Assembly: GCA_903876875.1 (NCBI GenBank)
Contig: CAIRBT010000057.1
Coordinates: 1 to 64,000, forward strand
Length of the DNA stretch: 64,000 nucleotides
From: an uncultured Geobacteraceae bacterium
Lineage (GTDB): Bacteria; Desulfobacterota; Desulfuromonadia; Geobacterales; Pseudopelobacteraceae
Direction of reading: 5' to 3'
Part shown: one piece after another, positions 11,089 through 20,948 of the stretch
Layout of the letters: the number at the start of each line of letters is the position of its first letter
Numbering within the stretch: the first letter of the stretch is position 1
Program-made: the position numbers and the translations under genes
The notes under the pieces: model-generated
What the model was told of the DNA's origin: nothing
The model's input: only the letters and a program-made list of their open reading frames with translations
Database searches by the model: none

Positions 11089-12261
11089 TTATCTGTCAAT
11101 TTCACCAAGAACAATGTCAAGGGTTCCGATTACGGCAACAAGGTCGGCAATCATTGAGCCAACACTCATCTGCTCGATGGCCTGCAGATTGACAAAAGAA
11201 GGTGGTCTTATTCTCAAACGTTCCGGCATATTACCGCCATCACTGACAATATAGAAACCAAGTTCACCTTTCGGTGCTTCTACACCCTGGTACACTTCAC
11301 CTTCCGGAGCGTAAAAACCCTCGGAAGCAATTTTGAAGTGGTGAATAAGCCCTTCGATACTGTTGTAGACATTTTCTTTGGGCGGGTAACAGACCTGCGG
11401 ACAGTCAGCAAGCACGGATCCCGGCTTTAGGCGATCAAGTGCCTGACGGACAATTTTGATGGATTCGCGCATCTCAATGAGACGCACTTTGTAACGATCA
11501 AAAGTGTCACATTCTTTGCCGACCGGCACCTGGAACTGATATTTTTCGTACCCTGCATAGGGTATATCCCGTCTCAAATCCCAATCAACGCCCGAACCAC
11601 GGAGTGCGGGTCCGGTAATACCGATGTCGATTGCGTTCTCTGCGGAAATTATGCCGTTACCAATGGTACGTTTGAGCCAGATCGGGTTTGTCGTCAGCAG
11701 ACCTTCATATTGATCGAGGTAGCCTGGCATGACGTCGATAAAGTCACTGACCTTTTTGACAAAGCCTTCCGGCACATCTTGGGAAAGACCGCCAACACGG
11801 AAGAAGTTTGAAGTCATACGGGCACCGGATATCTGCTCGTATATTTCCATGATCGTTTCACGCTCACGGAAGGCATAGATGAAGACCGTCATAGCACCAA
11901 TATCTAGGGCGTGGCAGGCGATCCAGACCAGATGGGACTGCAATCTGGTTAATTCTGCCATTATGATCCTTATGGTTTCAGCACGTTCCGGTATCTCAAC
12001 AGCCATCAACTTTTCAACTGCCAGAATGTACCCCAGATTGTTACTCATGGGAGCAAGATAATCAAGGCGATCAGTCAGTGGCAAAATCTGATGGTATGTA
12101 CGATGCTCGGACAGTTTTTCAACGCCGCGATGGAGGAAACCGATATGGGGAGTTACCTTGACGATTACCTCACCATCGAGTTCAAGTACCAGCCGTAACA
12201 CGCCGTGTGTACTCGGATGCTGTGGCCCCATGTTTAATGTCATTGTTTCTTTATTTGCCAT
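11089..12261 (-). CDS. nuoD: NADH-quinone oxidoreductase subunit D
   Basis: 390 aa; LNMGPQHPSTHGVLRLVLELDGE signature. Confidence 0.97.
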   Translation of the reverse strand: MANKETMTLNMGPQHPSTHGVLRLVLELDGEVIVKVTPHIGFLHRGVEKLSEHRTYHQILPLTDRLDYLAPMSNNLGYILAVEKLMAVEIPERAETIRIIMAELTRLQSHLVWIACHALDIGAMTVFIYAFRERETIMEIYEQISGARMTSNFFRVGGLSQDVPEGFVKKVSDFIDVMPGYLDQYEGLLTTNPIWLKRTIGNGIISAENAIDIGITGPALRGSGVDWDLRRDIPYAGYEKYQFQVPVGKECDTFDRYKVRLIEMRESIKIVRQALDRLKPGSVLADCPQVCYPPKENVYNSIEGLIHHFKIASEGFYAPEGEVYQGVEAPKGELGFYIVSDGGNMPERLRIRPPSFVNLQAIEQMSVGSMIADLVAVIGTLDIVLGEIDR

Positions 12262-12303
12262 GTATCGCCTCTTCTGATATCGAATTACCGTACGATGTTT
12301 AAA

Positions 12304-12792
12304 CTATGACAAGCGCCCTTTGTAAGGTTCGCGATCAGGGCCCTGTACCGGATAATCTTTTCTGAGTGGATGACCGACCCAATCATCAAGCATGAGGATA
12401 CGCCGCAGGTCAGGATGTCCCTCAAAGTTTATGCCAAAAAGGTCAAAAACTTCTCGTTCAAGCCAGTTTGCAGTGCCCCATACAACTGAAGCAGACGGTA
12501 TCGTACAGCTTTCTTCCGAAACCGGTGTCTTAATACGCAGCCGATCCTTGTTCGGAATCGAACAGAGCAGGTAGACTACCAGAAAGCGTTCATCTGCTTT
12601 TCCCTGATTATCAACTGCCGTAAGGTCAGTTAGCAGGTTATACTGAAGTGACTGTTTGAGGAAAGTGAGGATATCCGATATGGCATCCTTTTTCACGGTC
12701 ACCGTTACCTCACCCCTGAATTCTACGACATCAATGATTGAAGCGGCGAATTTTTCTCTCAGTTTCAGAACTGCACGATTATTTTCTGCCAT
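12304..12792 (-). CDS. nuoC: NADH-quinone oxidoreductase subunit C
   Basis: ANWLEREVFDLFGINFEGHPDLRRILMLDDW signature. Confidence 0.96.
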   Translation of the reverse strand: MAENNRAVLKLREKFAASIIDVVEFRGEVTVTVKKDAISDILTFLKQSLQYNLLTDLTAVDNQGKADERFLVVYLLCSIPNKDRLRIKTPVSEESCTIPSASVVWGTANWLEREVFDLFGINFEGHPDLRRILMLDDWVGHPLRKDYPVQGPDREPYKGRLS

Positions 12793-12845
12793 AATATCCA
12801 ACCCTTTTGTGGGATTTGTGATGATTAGTGCTGCTTACGTTTCCG

Positions 12846-13361
12846 TTAGGCGGCTTCCGGAATATACCGTTGACCCAAGCCGATCGCTGAACCAAATGAG
12901 TTACGCTCAGTCATAATCTTATCCTGAAGCTTCATCAGACCATACAGCAAAGCTTCTGGACGTGGGGGGCACCCGGGAATATAAACATCAACCGGCAGTG
13001 CTTCGTCAATTCCCTGTAATACACTGTAGGTATCGAAAATACCACCGGAACAGGCACAGGCACCCATGGCAATAACCCATTTTGGTTCCGGCATCTGCTC
13101 GTAAACGGTTTTGATGACCGGTAGCATCTTCTTGGTGACAGTGCCGGCAATGATAATACAGTCGGACTGACGGGGCGATGCCCTGAAGATAATGCCAAAA
13201 CGGTCAAGGTCGTTGTGGGAAGCACCGGCTGCCATCATTTCAATAGCACAGCATGCCAAACCGAAGGTCATCGGCCAGATGGATGATTTCCGGGACCAGT
13301 TTACCAAAAGATCCAGTGACGTGGTGATAACGTTATCGCCAAGCGGATTGTCTACTCCCAT
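12846..13361 (-). CDS. nuoB: NADH-quinone oxidoreductase subunit B
   Basis: [11 protein letters not shown] and [20 protein letters not shown]...[13 protein letters not shown] motifs; start at MGVDNPLG, about 10 nt overlap with nuoA. Confidence 0.96.
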   Translation of the reverse strand: MGVDNPLGDNVITTSLDLLVNWSRKSSIWPMTFGLACCAIEMMAAGASHNDLDRFGIIFRASPRQSDCIIIAGTVTKKMLPVIKTVYEQMPEPKWVIAMGACACSGGIFDTYSVLQGIDEALPVDVYIPGCPPRPEALLYGLMKLQDKIMTERNSFGSAIGLGQRYIPEAA

Positions 13362-13708
13362 TCCAGCGCTCCTTTTTTCCAAACGTAAATATAACCGACA
13401 AACAGTATAACGATGAAAAGTCCCATCTCAACCAGACCAAACATGCCAAGCTTCTTGTAGAGAATAGCCCAGGGATAGAGAAATACAGCTTCAATATCGA
13501 AGAGGATAAACATCATAGCAATCAGATAAAACTTGATCGAGTAACGCTCACGGGCTGTACCTACCGGATCACAACCACTTTCATAGGGCTGCAGCTTAAC
13601 TGCGGACGGTTTTTTGGGGCCAATCAGTGACGACATGACCAGGGAAACGAGACCAAACCCGATGGCCACAAGCACCAGAAGTAGTATTGGCAGATAAGCA
13701 CCAAGCAT
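13352..13708 (-). CDS. nuoA: NADH-quinone oxidoreductase subunit A
   Basis: 118 aa; [40 protein letters not shown]. Confidence 0.96.
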   Translation of the reverse strand: MLGAYLPILLLVLVAIGFGLVSLVMSSLIGPKKPSAVKLQPYESGCDPVGTARERYSIKFYLIAMMFILFDIEAVFLYPWAILYKKLGMFGLVEMGLFIVILFVGYIYVWKKGALEWE

Positions 13709-13755
13709 TAGACATCCTCCTCACTGCGGACGGTATACTGTATACAAACGCTACT

Positions 13756-13784
13756 TAAATAGGTTATTTGAGGTTTCTTGTCAA
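13756..13784 (-). promoter_or_regulatory. Sigma-70-type promoter of the nuo operon
   Basis: Minus strand TTGACA-N17-TATTTA upstream of nuoA. Confidence 0.65.
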
Positions 13785-13860
13785 CTGTTTTTTTACTTCT
13801 CTCCATTTTACAGTTCTCCGTACTGTTTCATAAATCACAAATGAAATTACTGCTTTACCA

Positions 13861-13890
13861 TTGACATTTCTTTCACTTTCATGATATTTG
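13861..13890 (+). promoter_or_regulatory. Putative sigma-70 promoter of hemL
   Basis: TTGACA-N18-TATTTG about 60 bp upstream of hemL ATG. Confidence 0.45.
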
Positions 13891-13948
13891 ATGAGGATGT
13901 CGACGTATCGGAATTCTCCATATTTTCACCTAAAAAGAGAGAACATTC

Positions 13949-15235
13949 ATGAATCATTCACGCTCCAGTACACTTTTTGCTCAGGCTAAAATTGCCATCC
14001 CCGGCGGCGTCAACAGCCCGGTACGGGCTTTCAAGTCCGTAGGTGCCGATCCTCTTTTCATTAAAAAGGCATCAGGATGCCATATCTATGATGAAGATGG
14101 CAACTCGTTCATCGATTTTGTTGGCTCATGGGGACCAATGATTGTTGGTCATTGCCACCCTGATATTGTGCAGGCCGTTCACGATACCATGAATAGTGGT
14201 GCCAGCTTTGGTGCCCCCACCGAGCGGGAGACAATCCTCGCAAACATGGTGATTGAGGCAGTTCCCTCCATAGAGATGGTGCGTATGGTCAGTTCGGGCA
14301 CCGAGGCCACCATGAGTGCTATTCGAGTCGCCCGTGGTTTTACCGGCAGAGATAAAATTATTAAATTTTCTGGCTGCTATCATGGTCATGCTGATTCACT
14401 CCTCGTGAAAGCAGGTTCGGGTGCTGCCACTTTTGGTGTACCTGATTCACCCGGAGTTCCTGCCGATGTTGCCCGCCTTACCCTGACTGCCGAATATAAT
14501 TCACTAGATTCAGTAAAGAAGCTCGTTGCCGACAATAAAGACTCAATAGCCTGTATTATTGTCGAACCGGTTGCCGGTAATATGGGGACCGTCCCCCCAC
14601 GGGAAGGATTTCTGGAAGGATTGAAAGAAATATGTACCTTGGAGGGGATTATTCTCATTTTTGACGAGGTAATGTCTGGCTTTCGGGTTGCCTACGGCGG
14701 TGCACAGGAGTTGTACGGCGTGACACCGGACATGACCACTCTGGGCAAAATAATCGGCGGCGGCCTGCCAGTGGGAGCGTTTGGTGGTAAGCGGGAGATC
14801 ATGGAAAAGCTCTCCCCTTCCGGCGGGATCTACCAGGCGGGTACGTTATCAGGTAACCCCCTTGCCATGTCAGCCGGTATAGCAACCTTGAATATACTCA
14901 AACAGCCCGGGTTCTACAGCCGTCTCGAAGAGAAGAGCCGTATTATTGCCGAAGGGATCGCCCAGGCTGCACAGAAAGCCGGGTACCCTATTTACTCTAC
15001 CCGGGTCGGCAGCATGTTTTGTGCTTTCTTCACCAAAGGAGAGGTTATTGACTGGCCAACAGCGTCCCGATCCGACACGGCTGCTTTTGCTAAGTATTAT
15101 CTCGCCATGCTTGATGAAGGGGTATATCTGGCGCCATCCCAGTACGAGACAGCTTTCGTTTCTGCCGCCCATGGCGACGCAGAAATTGAGCGTACCATTG
15201 CTGCCGCCGAAAAATGTTTTAAATTGATTGCCTGA
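13949..15235 (+). CDS. hemL: Glutamate-1-semialdehyde 2,1-aminomutase
   Basis: 428 aa; [16 protein letters not shown] and [18 protein letters not shown] signatures. Confidence 0.97.
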   Translation: MNHSRSSTLFAQAKIAIPGGVNSPVRAFKSVGADPLFIKKASGCHIYDEDGNSFIDFVGSWGPMIVGHCHPDIVQAVHDTMNSGASFGAPTERETILANMVIEAVPSIEMVRMVSSGTEATMSAIRVARGFTGRDKIIKFSGCYHGHADSLLVKAGSGAATFGVPDSPGVPADVARLTLTAEYNSLDSVKKLVADNKDSIACIIVEPVAGNMGTVPPREGFLEGLKEICTLEGIILIFDEVMSGFRVAYGGAQELYGVTPDMTTLGKIIGGGLPVGAFGGKREIMEKLSPSGGIYQAGTLSGNPLAMSAGIATLNILKQPGFYSRLEEKSRIIAEGIAQAAQKAGYPIYSTRVGSMFCAFFTKGEVIDWPTASRSDTAAFAKYYLAMLDEGVYLAPSQYETAFVSAAHGDAEIERTIAAAEKCFKLIA

Positions 15236-15254
15236 GCGGTGTCTTCGTTTCTAT

Positions 15255-15284
15255 TTGACATACCGGAGTTACCTATGGTAATGA
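15255..15284 (+). promoter_or_regulatory. Putative promoter of atpZ/I-B-E operon
   Basis: TTGACA (15255-15260), weak -10, with TTACC-TAT-GGTAA inverted repeat at 15269-15281. Confidence 0.35.
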
Positions 15285-15321
15285 ATACCGGTTTTGAGTA
15301 CTTTAATCTGGCTCTTGTACC

Positions 15322-15558
15322 ATGAATTCAAACAACCGCCAGCTGTTTCAGAATCTTGCCATGGTTTCCAGCATGGGCATATCTGTAGTGCTTGCCATCG
15401 GAATCGGCGTCTGGTTTGGTCTGATGTTAGACAGTTGGTTTGACACAAAACCTTGGTTCTTTTATATTTTTCTTTTGATCGGTATTGCCGCTGGTTTTAA
15501 GAATGTTTATGTCATCGCCGGCAGGGAGATTCGCAAAAGTGATGATGCAACTCCTTGA
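15322..15558 (+). CDS. AtpZ/AtpI-family protein (F0F1-ATPase assembly subunit)
   Basis: 78 aa, two TM segments, G(I)GVWFGLMLDSWFDTKPWFF...GIAAGFKNVY typical of AtpZ. Confidence 0.85.
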   Translation: MNSNNRQLFQNLAMVSSMGISVVLAIGIGVWFGLMLDSWFDTKPWFFYIFLLIGIAAGFKNVYVIAGREIRKSDDATP

Positions 15559-15922
15559 AGAGAAGATTTTTGGCATCGTCCTGAAGGGAAGTCTGGGGCT
15601 TGTATCCGTTCTCAGCATCGGTGCCTTGGTATTTTTTTCTGTGCCTGTTGCTCTTGGAATACTGGTTGGCGGAATTATTGCGGTAGTTAATTTTGTCTGG
15701 ATCCGCAGCGTGCTGCAACGGATTCTCGTACAGTTACCGGCGAGAGCTTCTCTGTATGCACAGATCAGATACGTCGGACGCTTAACTGTCTTCGCCATTG
15801 TACTTTATTTTATTATTACTTCCGGTTGGTTTTCGCTGGCTGGGCTTTTTATCGGTCTTTCGGTTGTTGTGATATCTATTATCGCACTTTCACTATACGG
15901 CGCCCTACGCGCAGGAGGTTAG
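15542..15922 (+). CDS. atpI: ATP synthase subunit I family protein
   Basis: Four TM segments, between atpZ-like and atpB; start at MMQLLEEK (ORF as listed begins 15485). Confidence 0.75.
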   Translation: MMQLLEEKIFGIVLKGSLGLVSVLSIGALVFFSVPVALGILVGGIIAVVNFVWIRSVLQRILVQLPARASLYAQIRYVGRLTVFAIVLYFIITSGWFSLAGLFIGLSVVVISIIALSLYGALRAGG

Positions 15923-15926
15923 CTCC

Positions 15927-16616
15927 ATGGTTCATCCTTTACTGTTTCTGGAATTTTTCCGCAAGTTACTGGCACCCCTTCATATTACCGGTGCCAGTGC
16001 CGACGCAATCGCCTACACCTGGCTGATTATTGTTCTCTTGCTGGTGTTGTCTCTGATGGCAACCTCTGCCCTCAAGTCTATTCCAAGTGGCATGCAGAAC
16101 TTTATGGAAACCGTCATTGGCGGCATTGAAACCATGATAGTCGATACCATGGGAGAACATGGGCGGCCGTTTTTTCCACTCATTGCCACACTGGCAATCT
16201 TTGTGCTTGTCTCCAACCTGATTGGTCTGATTCCCGGTTTTTTCCCACCGACCGCCAATATTAATACCACAGCGGCCTGTGCGGTTATCGTTTTTGTATC
16301 GACCCATGTGGTTGGCATCAAGCATCACGGCCTGCACTATCTCAAGCATTTCTGCGGCCCCATCGCCTGGCTTGCTCCTGTTATGTTCTTTATTGAGGTT
16401 ATTGGTCACCTGAGCCGCCCTGTTTCGCTGACACTGCGTCTCTTCGGTAACATGAACGGTCACGAGCTGGTTTTGATGATATTCTTCGGTCTGGCACCGT
16501 TTCTGGTTCCACTGCCGATGATGCTGATGGGTGTGCTGGTTTCTTTCATCCAGGCCTTTGTCTTCATGCTGCTGGCAATGATCTACATTCAGGGATCCCT
16601 GGAAGAGGCACACTGA
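15927..16616 (+). CDS. atpB: F0F1 ATP synthase subunit a
   Basis: 229 aa; [20 protein letters not shown] and [15 protein letters not shown]. Confidence 0.97.
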   Translation: MVHPLLFLEFFRKLLAPLHITGASADAIAYTWLIIVLLLVLSLMATSALKSIPSGMQNFMETVIGGIETMIVDTMGEHGRPFFPLIATLAIFVLVSNLIGLIPGFFPPTANINTTAACAVIVFVSTHVVGIKHHGLHYLKHFCGPIAWLAPVMFFIEVIGHLSRPVSLTLRLFGNMNGHELVLMIFFGLAPFLVPLPMMLMGVLVSFIQAFVFMLLAMIYIQGSLEEAH

Positions 16617-16689
16617 TTCAGCGCTTTTTTCTCTTTACTTAATTACTCCTATACTGTTTAGGAGACATAACCATACGGAGGTAGTAAAA

Positions 16690-16965
16690 ATGAGTTTTTT
16701 CACGATGTGCGTTCTGGCAGCAGGTATTGGTATGGCACTGGGCACCGTAGGAACCGGCATTGGCCAGGGTCTTGCTGTTAAAAGTGCAGTTGAAGGTGTT
16801 TCCCGTAACCCCGGCGCTTCCGGGAAAATCCTGACCACCATGATGATCGGTCTGGCCATGATCGAATCCCTCGCAATCTATGCACTGGTTGTCTGTCTGA
16901 TCATCCTCTTCGCTAACCCCTACAAAGATATCGCTATCAAACTTGCTGAAACCGTTGCTAAGTAA
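16690..16965 (+). CDS. atpE: F0F1 ATP synthase subunit c
   Basis: 91 aa; GTGIGQGLAVKSAVEGVSRNPGASGKILTTMMIGLAMIESLAIY. Confidence 0.97.
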   Translation: MSFFTMCVLAAGIGMALGTVGTGIGQGLAVKSAVEGVSRNPGASGKILTTMMIGLAMIESLAIYALVVCLIILFANPYKDIAIKLAETVAK

Positions 16966-16990
16966 TTTAAAGGCATCATTAAAGTAGACA

Positions 16991-17030
16991 CAAGAAAGGG
17001 CATCCGATTGCGGATGCCCTTTCTTGTTTT
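16991..17030 (+). terminator. Rho-independent terminator after atpE
   Basis: CAAGAAAGGGCATCCG-ATTG-CGGATGCCCTTTCTTG perfect 16-bp stem followed by TTTT. Confidence 0.93.
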
Positions 17031-17045
17031 ATGATATCGCCACGT

Positions 17046-17816
17046 TTATTCGTCTTCTTTTAAAGCCCCACTAACTTCCGATGAAGGGAGCGTTTCAACA
17101 AGATGACCATCCCTACCCCGCATAACCATCCTCACCTGATACCGGTACGTTATATCCCGTTCAACAAGAGCATCCTGATACTCACCTCCGGAAAGAGGTT
17201 CCCTGTTAACCGGCAGGAAGGAACGTTGGGCTTGCTCGGCAGTAATCCGATAGATATTGTAACCCACCAGCTGCCACGCAGGTGATTCTGTCGCGGTAAT
17301 GCGTACTCTGATATCGGTTGGCGTTGACTCCACGGCAACAGTCGGTCCCGCGAGAGGAGGCTCGACAACGACATTTTTGATCTCTGCCACCGCCCCTTCC
17401 ACACCATCTGCCATGAAAGGCACCAGATTATACGAATAGGAAAAACCGCTTTTAACATCCTCGTCAATCAGCACCAAGCGACTCCCCCGGTGCTGAACAT
17501 AAGGGGGCAATGAATCGACATACAATCGTCGCAACAACTGGTAGCCGGTGGTGCATGAACGGCAGACCTCTTCATGGGCATCAATAACCCTTCGACTTAT
17601 CTTAATGCCCGATATATGCGGCATTACACCTCCTGCACGGTTTTTTTCCGGCAGAGCGAATTCCAGCCTGACCGAAGCACCACTTTGACGTGCTTCAAGA
17701 GCATTCGGTGCTTCCGGTACCAGCATATCCGGGTAGATGAGTGTGCCCTTCCTGCCACAACCGGACATGACGACCGGCAATGCGATAAAAAGTGTTAACT
17801 TCGCAAATACCTTCAT
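17046..17816 (-). CDS. Lipoprotein with fibronectin-type-III-like region
   Basis: 256 aa; lipobox VVMSGCGRKGTLIYPD; repeated beta-rich Y-N-I-Y-R / Y-R-Y-Q segments. Confidence 0.7.
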   Translation of the reverse strand: MKVFAKLTLFIALPVVMSGCGRKGTLIYPDMLVPEAPNALEARQSGASVRLEFALPEKNRAGGVMPHISGIKISRRVIDAHEEVCRSCTTGYQLLRRLYVDSLPPYVQHRGSRLVLIDEDVKSGFSYSYNLVPFMADGVEGAVAEIKNVVVEPPLAGPTVAVESTPTDIRVRITATESPAWQLVGYNIYRITAEQAQRSFLPVNREPLSGGEYQDALVERDITYRYQVRMVMRGRDGHLVETLPSSEVSGALKEDE

Positions 17817-18592
17817 TTTTTTACCTCTGCAGGCACCACTGAGTCGAGCCGTATTTCAAAGCGTCCTTCGGGAGTGGTAAACTTTACCCGATCATACTGA
17901 ATCTCAGAAATAGTTGCGCCTGTTACGACTCCGCCCTCTTTAAGGAGGAAACCATTGATGACCGCCCTCCGCGAGCCACGGTCATCCTGCCAGGCAATAC
18001 CGGACAGTTTGATCTCTGCCGGTGGTGGCACCGTCGGCGGAGGTGTCTTTTTACTAACCGTTTGTGATGGTACCTGTACAGGTACCGGCTTGGCCGTTTG
18101 AGGCTGCTTAAGCGGTTTTATCGGTTTTATCGGTTTTATCGGTTTAACCGGCTTTGCCTTTTTTTGAGTTTTTACTTCCACCGGCTGTTTTTTGCTACTC
18201 ACCGCCTGCACCGGTGTTTTTGGTGGGGGAGCAGCGGCTGTTACCGCCGGTGTCGGCGGCAGTATGACCGGCGGAGGTGCGACCAACGACGGGGTGAGTG
18301 GCACGACACTCCTGTCAACAGCCACCTGGTTTGCAACCGCCACTGACGAGACCGAGGAACGGGAGAGTGCTGATTGCCCCTTGAGCTTCCCTTTCATCAG
18401 ATACCAGATCACACCGGAAGCCACCAGCGTGACAGACAGCACGACAGCAGCAATTTTCATCACTGGCCGGGATTTCACGGGACGTGTACGCTCGTTGAAG
18501 AGTTCACCGGAGATATTAATTTTGCCATCAACCCGTTTTTTCCGGTTTTTTTCCTGCTCAATTTTTTTCAGGGCATCAAGGATATAACTCAT
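17813..18592 (-). CDS. GspB/PulB-like protein (general secretion pathway protein B family)
   Basis: 259 aa; SYILDALKKIEQEKNRK N-terminus, one TM, Pro/Lys-rich linker, C-terminal KLSGIAWQDDRGSRRAVINGFLLKEG typical of GspB. Confidence 0.8.
   Translation of the reverse strand: MSYILDALKKIEQEKNRKKRVDGKINISGELFNERTRPVKSRPVMKIAAVVLSVTLVASGVIWYLMKGKLKGQSALSRSSVSSVAVANQVAVDRSVVPLTPSLVAPPPVILPPTPAVTAAAPPPKTPVQAVSSKKQPVEVKTQKKAKPVKPIKPIKPIKPLKQPQTAKPVPVQVPSQTVSKKTPPPTVPPPAEIKLSGIAWQDDRGSRRAVINGFLLKEGGVVTGATISEIQYDRVKFTTPEGRFEIRLDSVVPAEVKK
18113..18148 (-). repeat. 9-bp tandem repeat (about 4 units) encoding KPI repeats in GspB-like linker
   Basis: (CGGTTTTAT)x3 followed by CGGTTTAAC, translating to KPIKPIKPI on the minus strand. 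Confidence 0.9.
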
Positions 18593-18601
18593 AGGGTACG
18601 G

Positions 18602-19471
18602 TCACTTTCCTGAGAAAAAATGATTTAAAAGTCGAGACCAGAACCGACTGCGGTGCTCATCGCCATTAAGCTCTGCAATAACTTCTCCAACAATGCCAGG
18701 TGTCACATGAACCTGTTCCCGTGTCCATGCCATAATAAGTGCCTGTTCACAGGCTACGTTGATTAGGCGAGGAATGCCGTTGGAGAAGCGATAAATCCGC
18801 CGCATCGCTCCCGGGGTGAAGATGCCGGGAATTCTACTGCCTGATATGTGCAGACGATGATTAATGTACTGCTCCGTATCATCAAATGACATTGCCGTCA
18901 GCCGACAGCGCACGGTAATGCGCTGATTGAGCTGCCGCAGGTCATGGCGTCGAAGGATGCCATTCAGCTCCGGTTGACCGGCAAGTATGATCTGAATCAG
19001 CTTATCCCGCTCCGTTTCCAGGTTTGAAATCATCCGCACCTGTTCCAGCACTTCAGGTTCCAGATTCTGAGCCTCATCAATGACCAGCACCACCGTCTGT
19101 CCCTCACCGTTCCGCTCTATGAGGTAACTGTTGAGCTGGTGCAGATACCCGGCACGGTTCTGCTCTGCCGGGGGAGTTTCGATGCCATACTCGCGGCAGA
19201 TGGCAGCCAAAAGCTGTTCCCCCGACATGCAGGGGTTAAAGATCAGGGCACTGGTGTACTTCTCCGGGTCAAGCTGACCCAGCAAGGTGCGGAGCATGGT
19301 GGTTTTACCGGTACCAACCTCCCCCACCAGTGCGATAAACCCCGCGTGACTGTCTACGCCGTAGAGAAGCCGTGCAAAGGTTTCCCGGTGGGTCGTACTG
19401 AGAAAAACGAAATGCGGATTTGGCGTAATGGTAAATGGTTTTTCTGAGAAGCCAAAAAAGTCGCAGTACAT
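18602..19471 (-). CDS. ExeA/GspA-like AAA ATPase
   Basis: 289 aa; MYCDFFGFSEKPFTITPNPHFVFLS, GEVGTGKTT Walker A, LVIDEAQNL Walker B. Confidence 0.87.
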   Translation of the reverse strand: MYCDFFGFSEKPFTITPNPHFVFLSTTHRETFARLLYGVDSHAGFIALVGEVGTGKTTMLRTLLGQLDPEKYTSALIFNPCMSGEQLLAAICREYGIETPPAEQNRAGYLHQLNSYLIERNGEGQTVVLVIDEAQNLEPEVLEQVRMISNLETERDKLIQIILAGQPELNGILRRHDLRQLNQRITVRCRLTAMSFDDTEQYINHRLHISGSRIPGIFTPGAMRRIYRFSNGIPRLINVACEQALIMAWTREQVHVTPGIVGEVIAELNGDEHRSRFWSRLLNHFFSGK

Positions 19472-19477
19472 CCCGAC

Positions 19478-20854
19478 TCAGTTTCCAGCCCGAACCGTAT
19501 TAATTTCATCCTCTATCCGTTGCCGTGCCGTACCACCCGGCACATTTCTGGCGTTGACACTCGCCTCCACCGTACAGCATTCAAAGATATCCCGCTCAAT
19601 CCTCCCGGAAAACAGCTGCCATTCGGTCAAGGAGAGTTCGGACAGATCCATCTGGTTTTCGACACAATAGGCAACCGCCTTACCAACCACCTCATGGGCA
19701 TCACGGAACGGCAGCCCTTTGCGGACTAAATAATCGGCAACGTCGGTGGCCGTCGAAAAGCCCTGTCCGGCCGCCCGTGCCATACTGCCCCGGTTAACCC
19801 GCATTTCCCGGATCATGTCAGCAAAAATCTTCAGGCACCCCTTGACCGTATCTATGGTGTCAAAAAGTGGTTCCTTATCTTCCTGCATATCCTTGTTGTA
19901 GGCAAGGGGAAGTGCCTTCATGGTTGTCAAGAGTGCCATGAGATTACCATAGACCCGCCCGGTCTTACCCCGCACCAGTTCGGGCACATCGGGGTTCTTC
20001 TTCTGGGGCATGATGGAAGAACCGGTGCAAAAGCCATCGGACAGCTCGATAAACTGGAAGGCACTGGTAGACCAGATAATCAGCTCTTCAGAAAAACGTG
20101 ACAGATGCATCATCAAGATGGAGGCGTTACCCAGAAACTCCAGGGCAAAGTCCCGGTCAGATACCGCATCGAGGGAGTTACGGGTAATGGCGGGAAAGTC
20201 CAGCTGTTCAGCCACATACTCACGATCAATGGGGAAGGTTGTGCCGGCCAGTGCCCCTGCACCAAGGGGAAGCACATTAATCCGCTTGAGACTGTCATCC
20301 AGACGCCCCTTGTCCCGTTTGAACATCTCCACATAGGCCATCAGATGATGGGCGAACAGGATCGGCTGGGCGGTTTGCAGGTGGGTGAAACCGGGCATAT
20401 AGGTATCCAGGTTATCTTCCGCCTGCGTCAGCAGAGCGTCAATCAACAGGTCAAGATAGGTGGTGATGGCAACCACCTCATCACGCAGGTAGAGCCGGAT
20501 ATCCAGTGCCACCTGATCATTACGGGAGCGACCGGTATGGAGCCGTTTGCCCGCTTCACCGATGGCCGCCGAAAGCCGGGACTCGATATTCATGTGGATA
20601 TCTTCAAGGGCTATGGAGAAATCGAAGTGCCCCGCCTCAATCTGTTCCAGAATACCATGGAGACCATGGACGATCTGCTCAACATCCTCAAGGGGGATGA
20701 TCCCCTGCTTCCCCAGCATCCGGGCATGGGCAACGGAACCGCGAATATCCTGGTGATAGAGCCGCTTATCAAAATCTATGGAAGCGGTGAATTCTTCGAC
20801 AAATTTATCGGTAGGCTGGGTAAAACGTCCACCCCACAGTTTATCTTTTGACAT
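19478..20854 (-). CDS. argH: Argininosuccinate lyase
   Basis: [25 protein letters not shown] signature; start at [11 protein letters not shown]. Confidence 0.97.
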   Translation of the reverse strand: MSKDKLWGGRFTQPTDKFVEEFTASIDFDKRLYHQDIRGSVAHARMLGKQGIIPLEDVEQIVHGLHGILEQIEAGHFDFSIALEDIHMNIESRLSAAIGEAGKRLHTGRSRNDQVALDIRLYLRDEVVAITTYLDLLIDALLTQAEDNLDTYMPGFTHLQTAQPILFAHHLMAYVEMFKRDKGRLDDSLKRINVLPLGAGALAGTTFPIDREYVAEQLDFPAITRNSLDAVSDRDFALEFLGNASILMMHLSRFSEELIIWSTSAFQFIELSDGFCTGSSIMPQKKNPDVPELVRGKTGRVYGNLMALLTTMKALPLAYNKDMQEDKEPLFDTIDTVKGCLKIFADMIREMRVNRGSMARAAGQGFSTATDVADYLVRKGLPFRDAHEVVGKAVAYCVENQMDLSELSLTEWQLFSGRIERDIFECCTVEASVNARNVPGGTARQRIEDEINTVRAGN

Positions 20855-20948
20855 GGCAGTGATTTCCTTCATGGAGAATAAATAGGTGTTAAAAAAGAGA
20901 GGGAGCACGTTGGTATGGTGCTCCCCCGCTTGAACTATTGAAATGCCA

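Noticed and set aside
9428-11254. 608-aa plus-strand ORF antisense to nuoF/nuoE/nuoD
   Set aside because: Exact shadow of confidently identified complex I genes; composition without recognisable domains, explained by codon bias of the sense strand.
15485-15541. N-terminal extension of the AtpI-like ORF
   Set aside because: Overlaps the end of the atpZ-like gene; the start at 15542 gives normal spacing.
18069-18086. Perfect 18-bp palindrome GGTACCTGTACAGGTACC
   Set aside because: Lies inside the GspB-like coding sequence and is accounted for by the VPVQVP codons; no context for a regulatory site.
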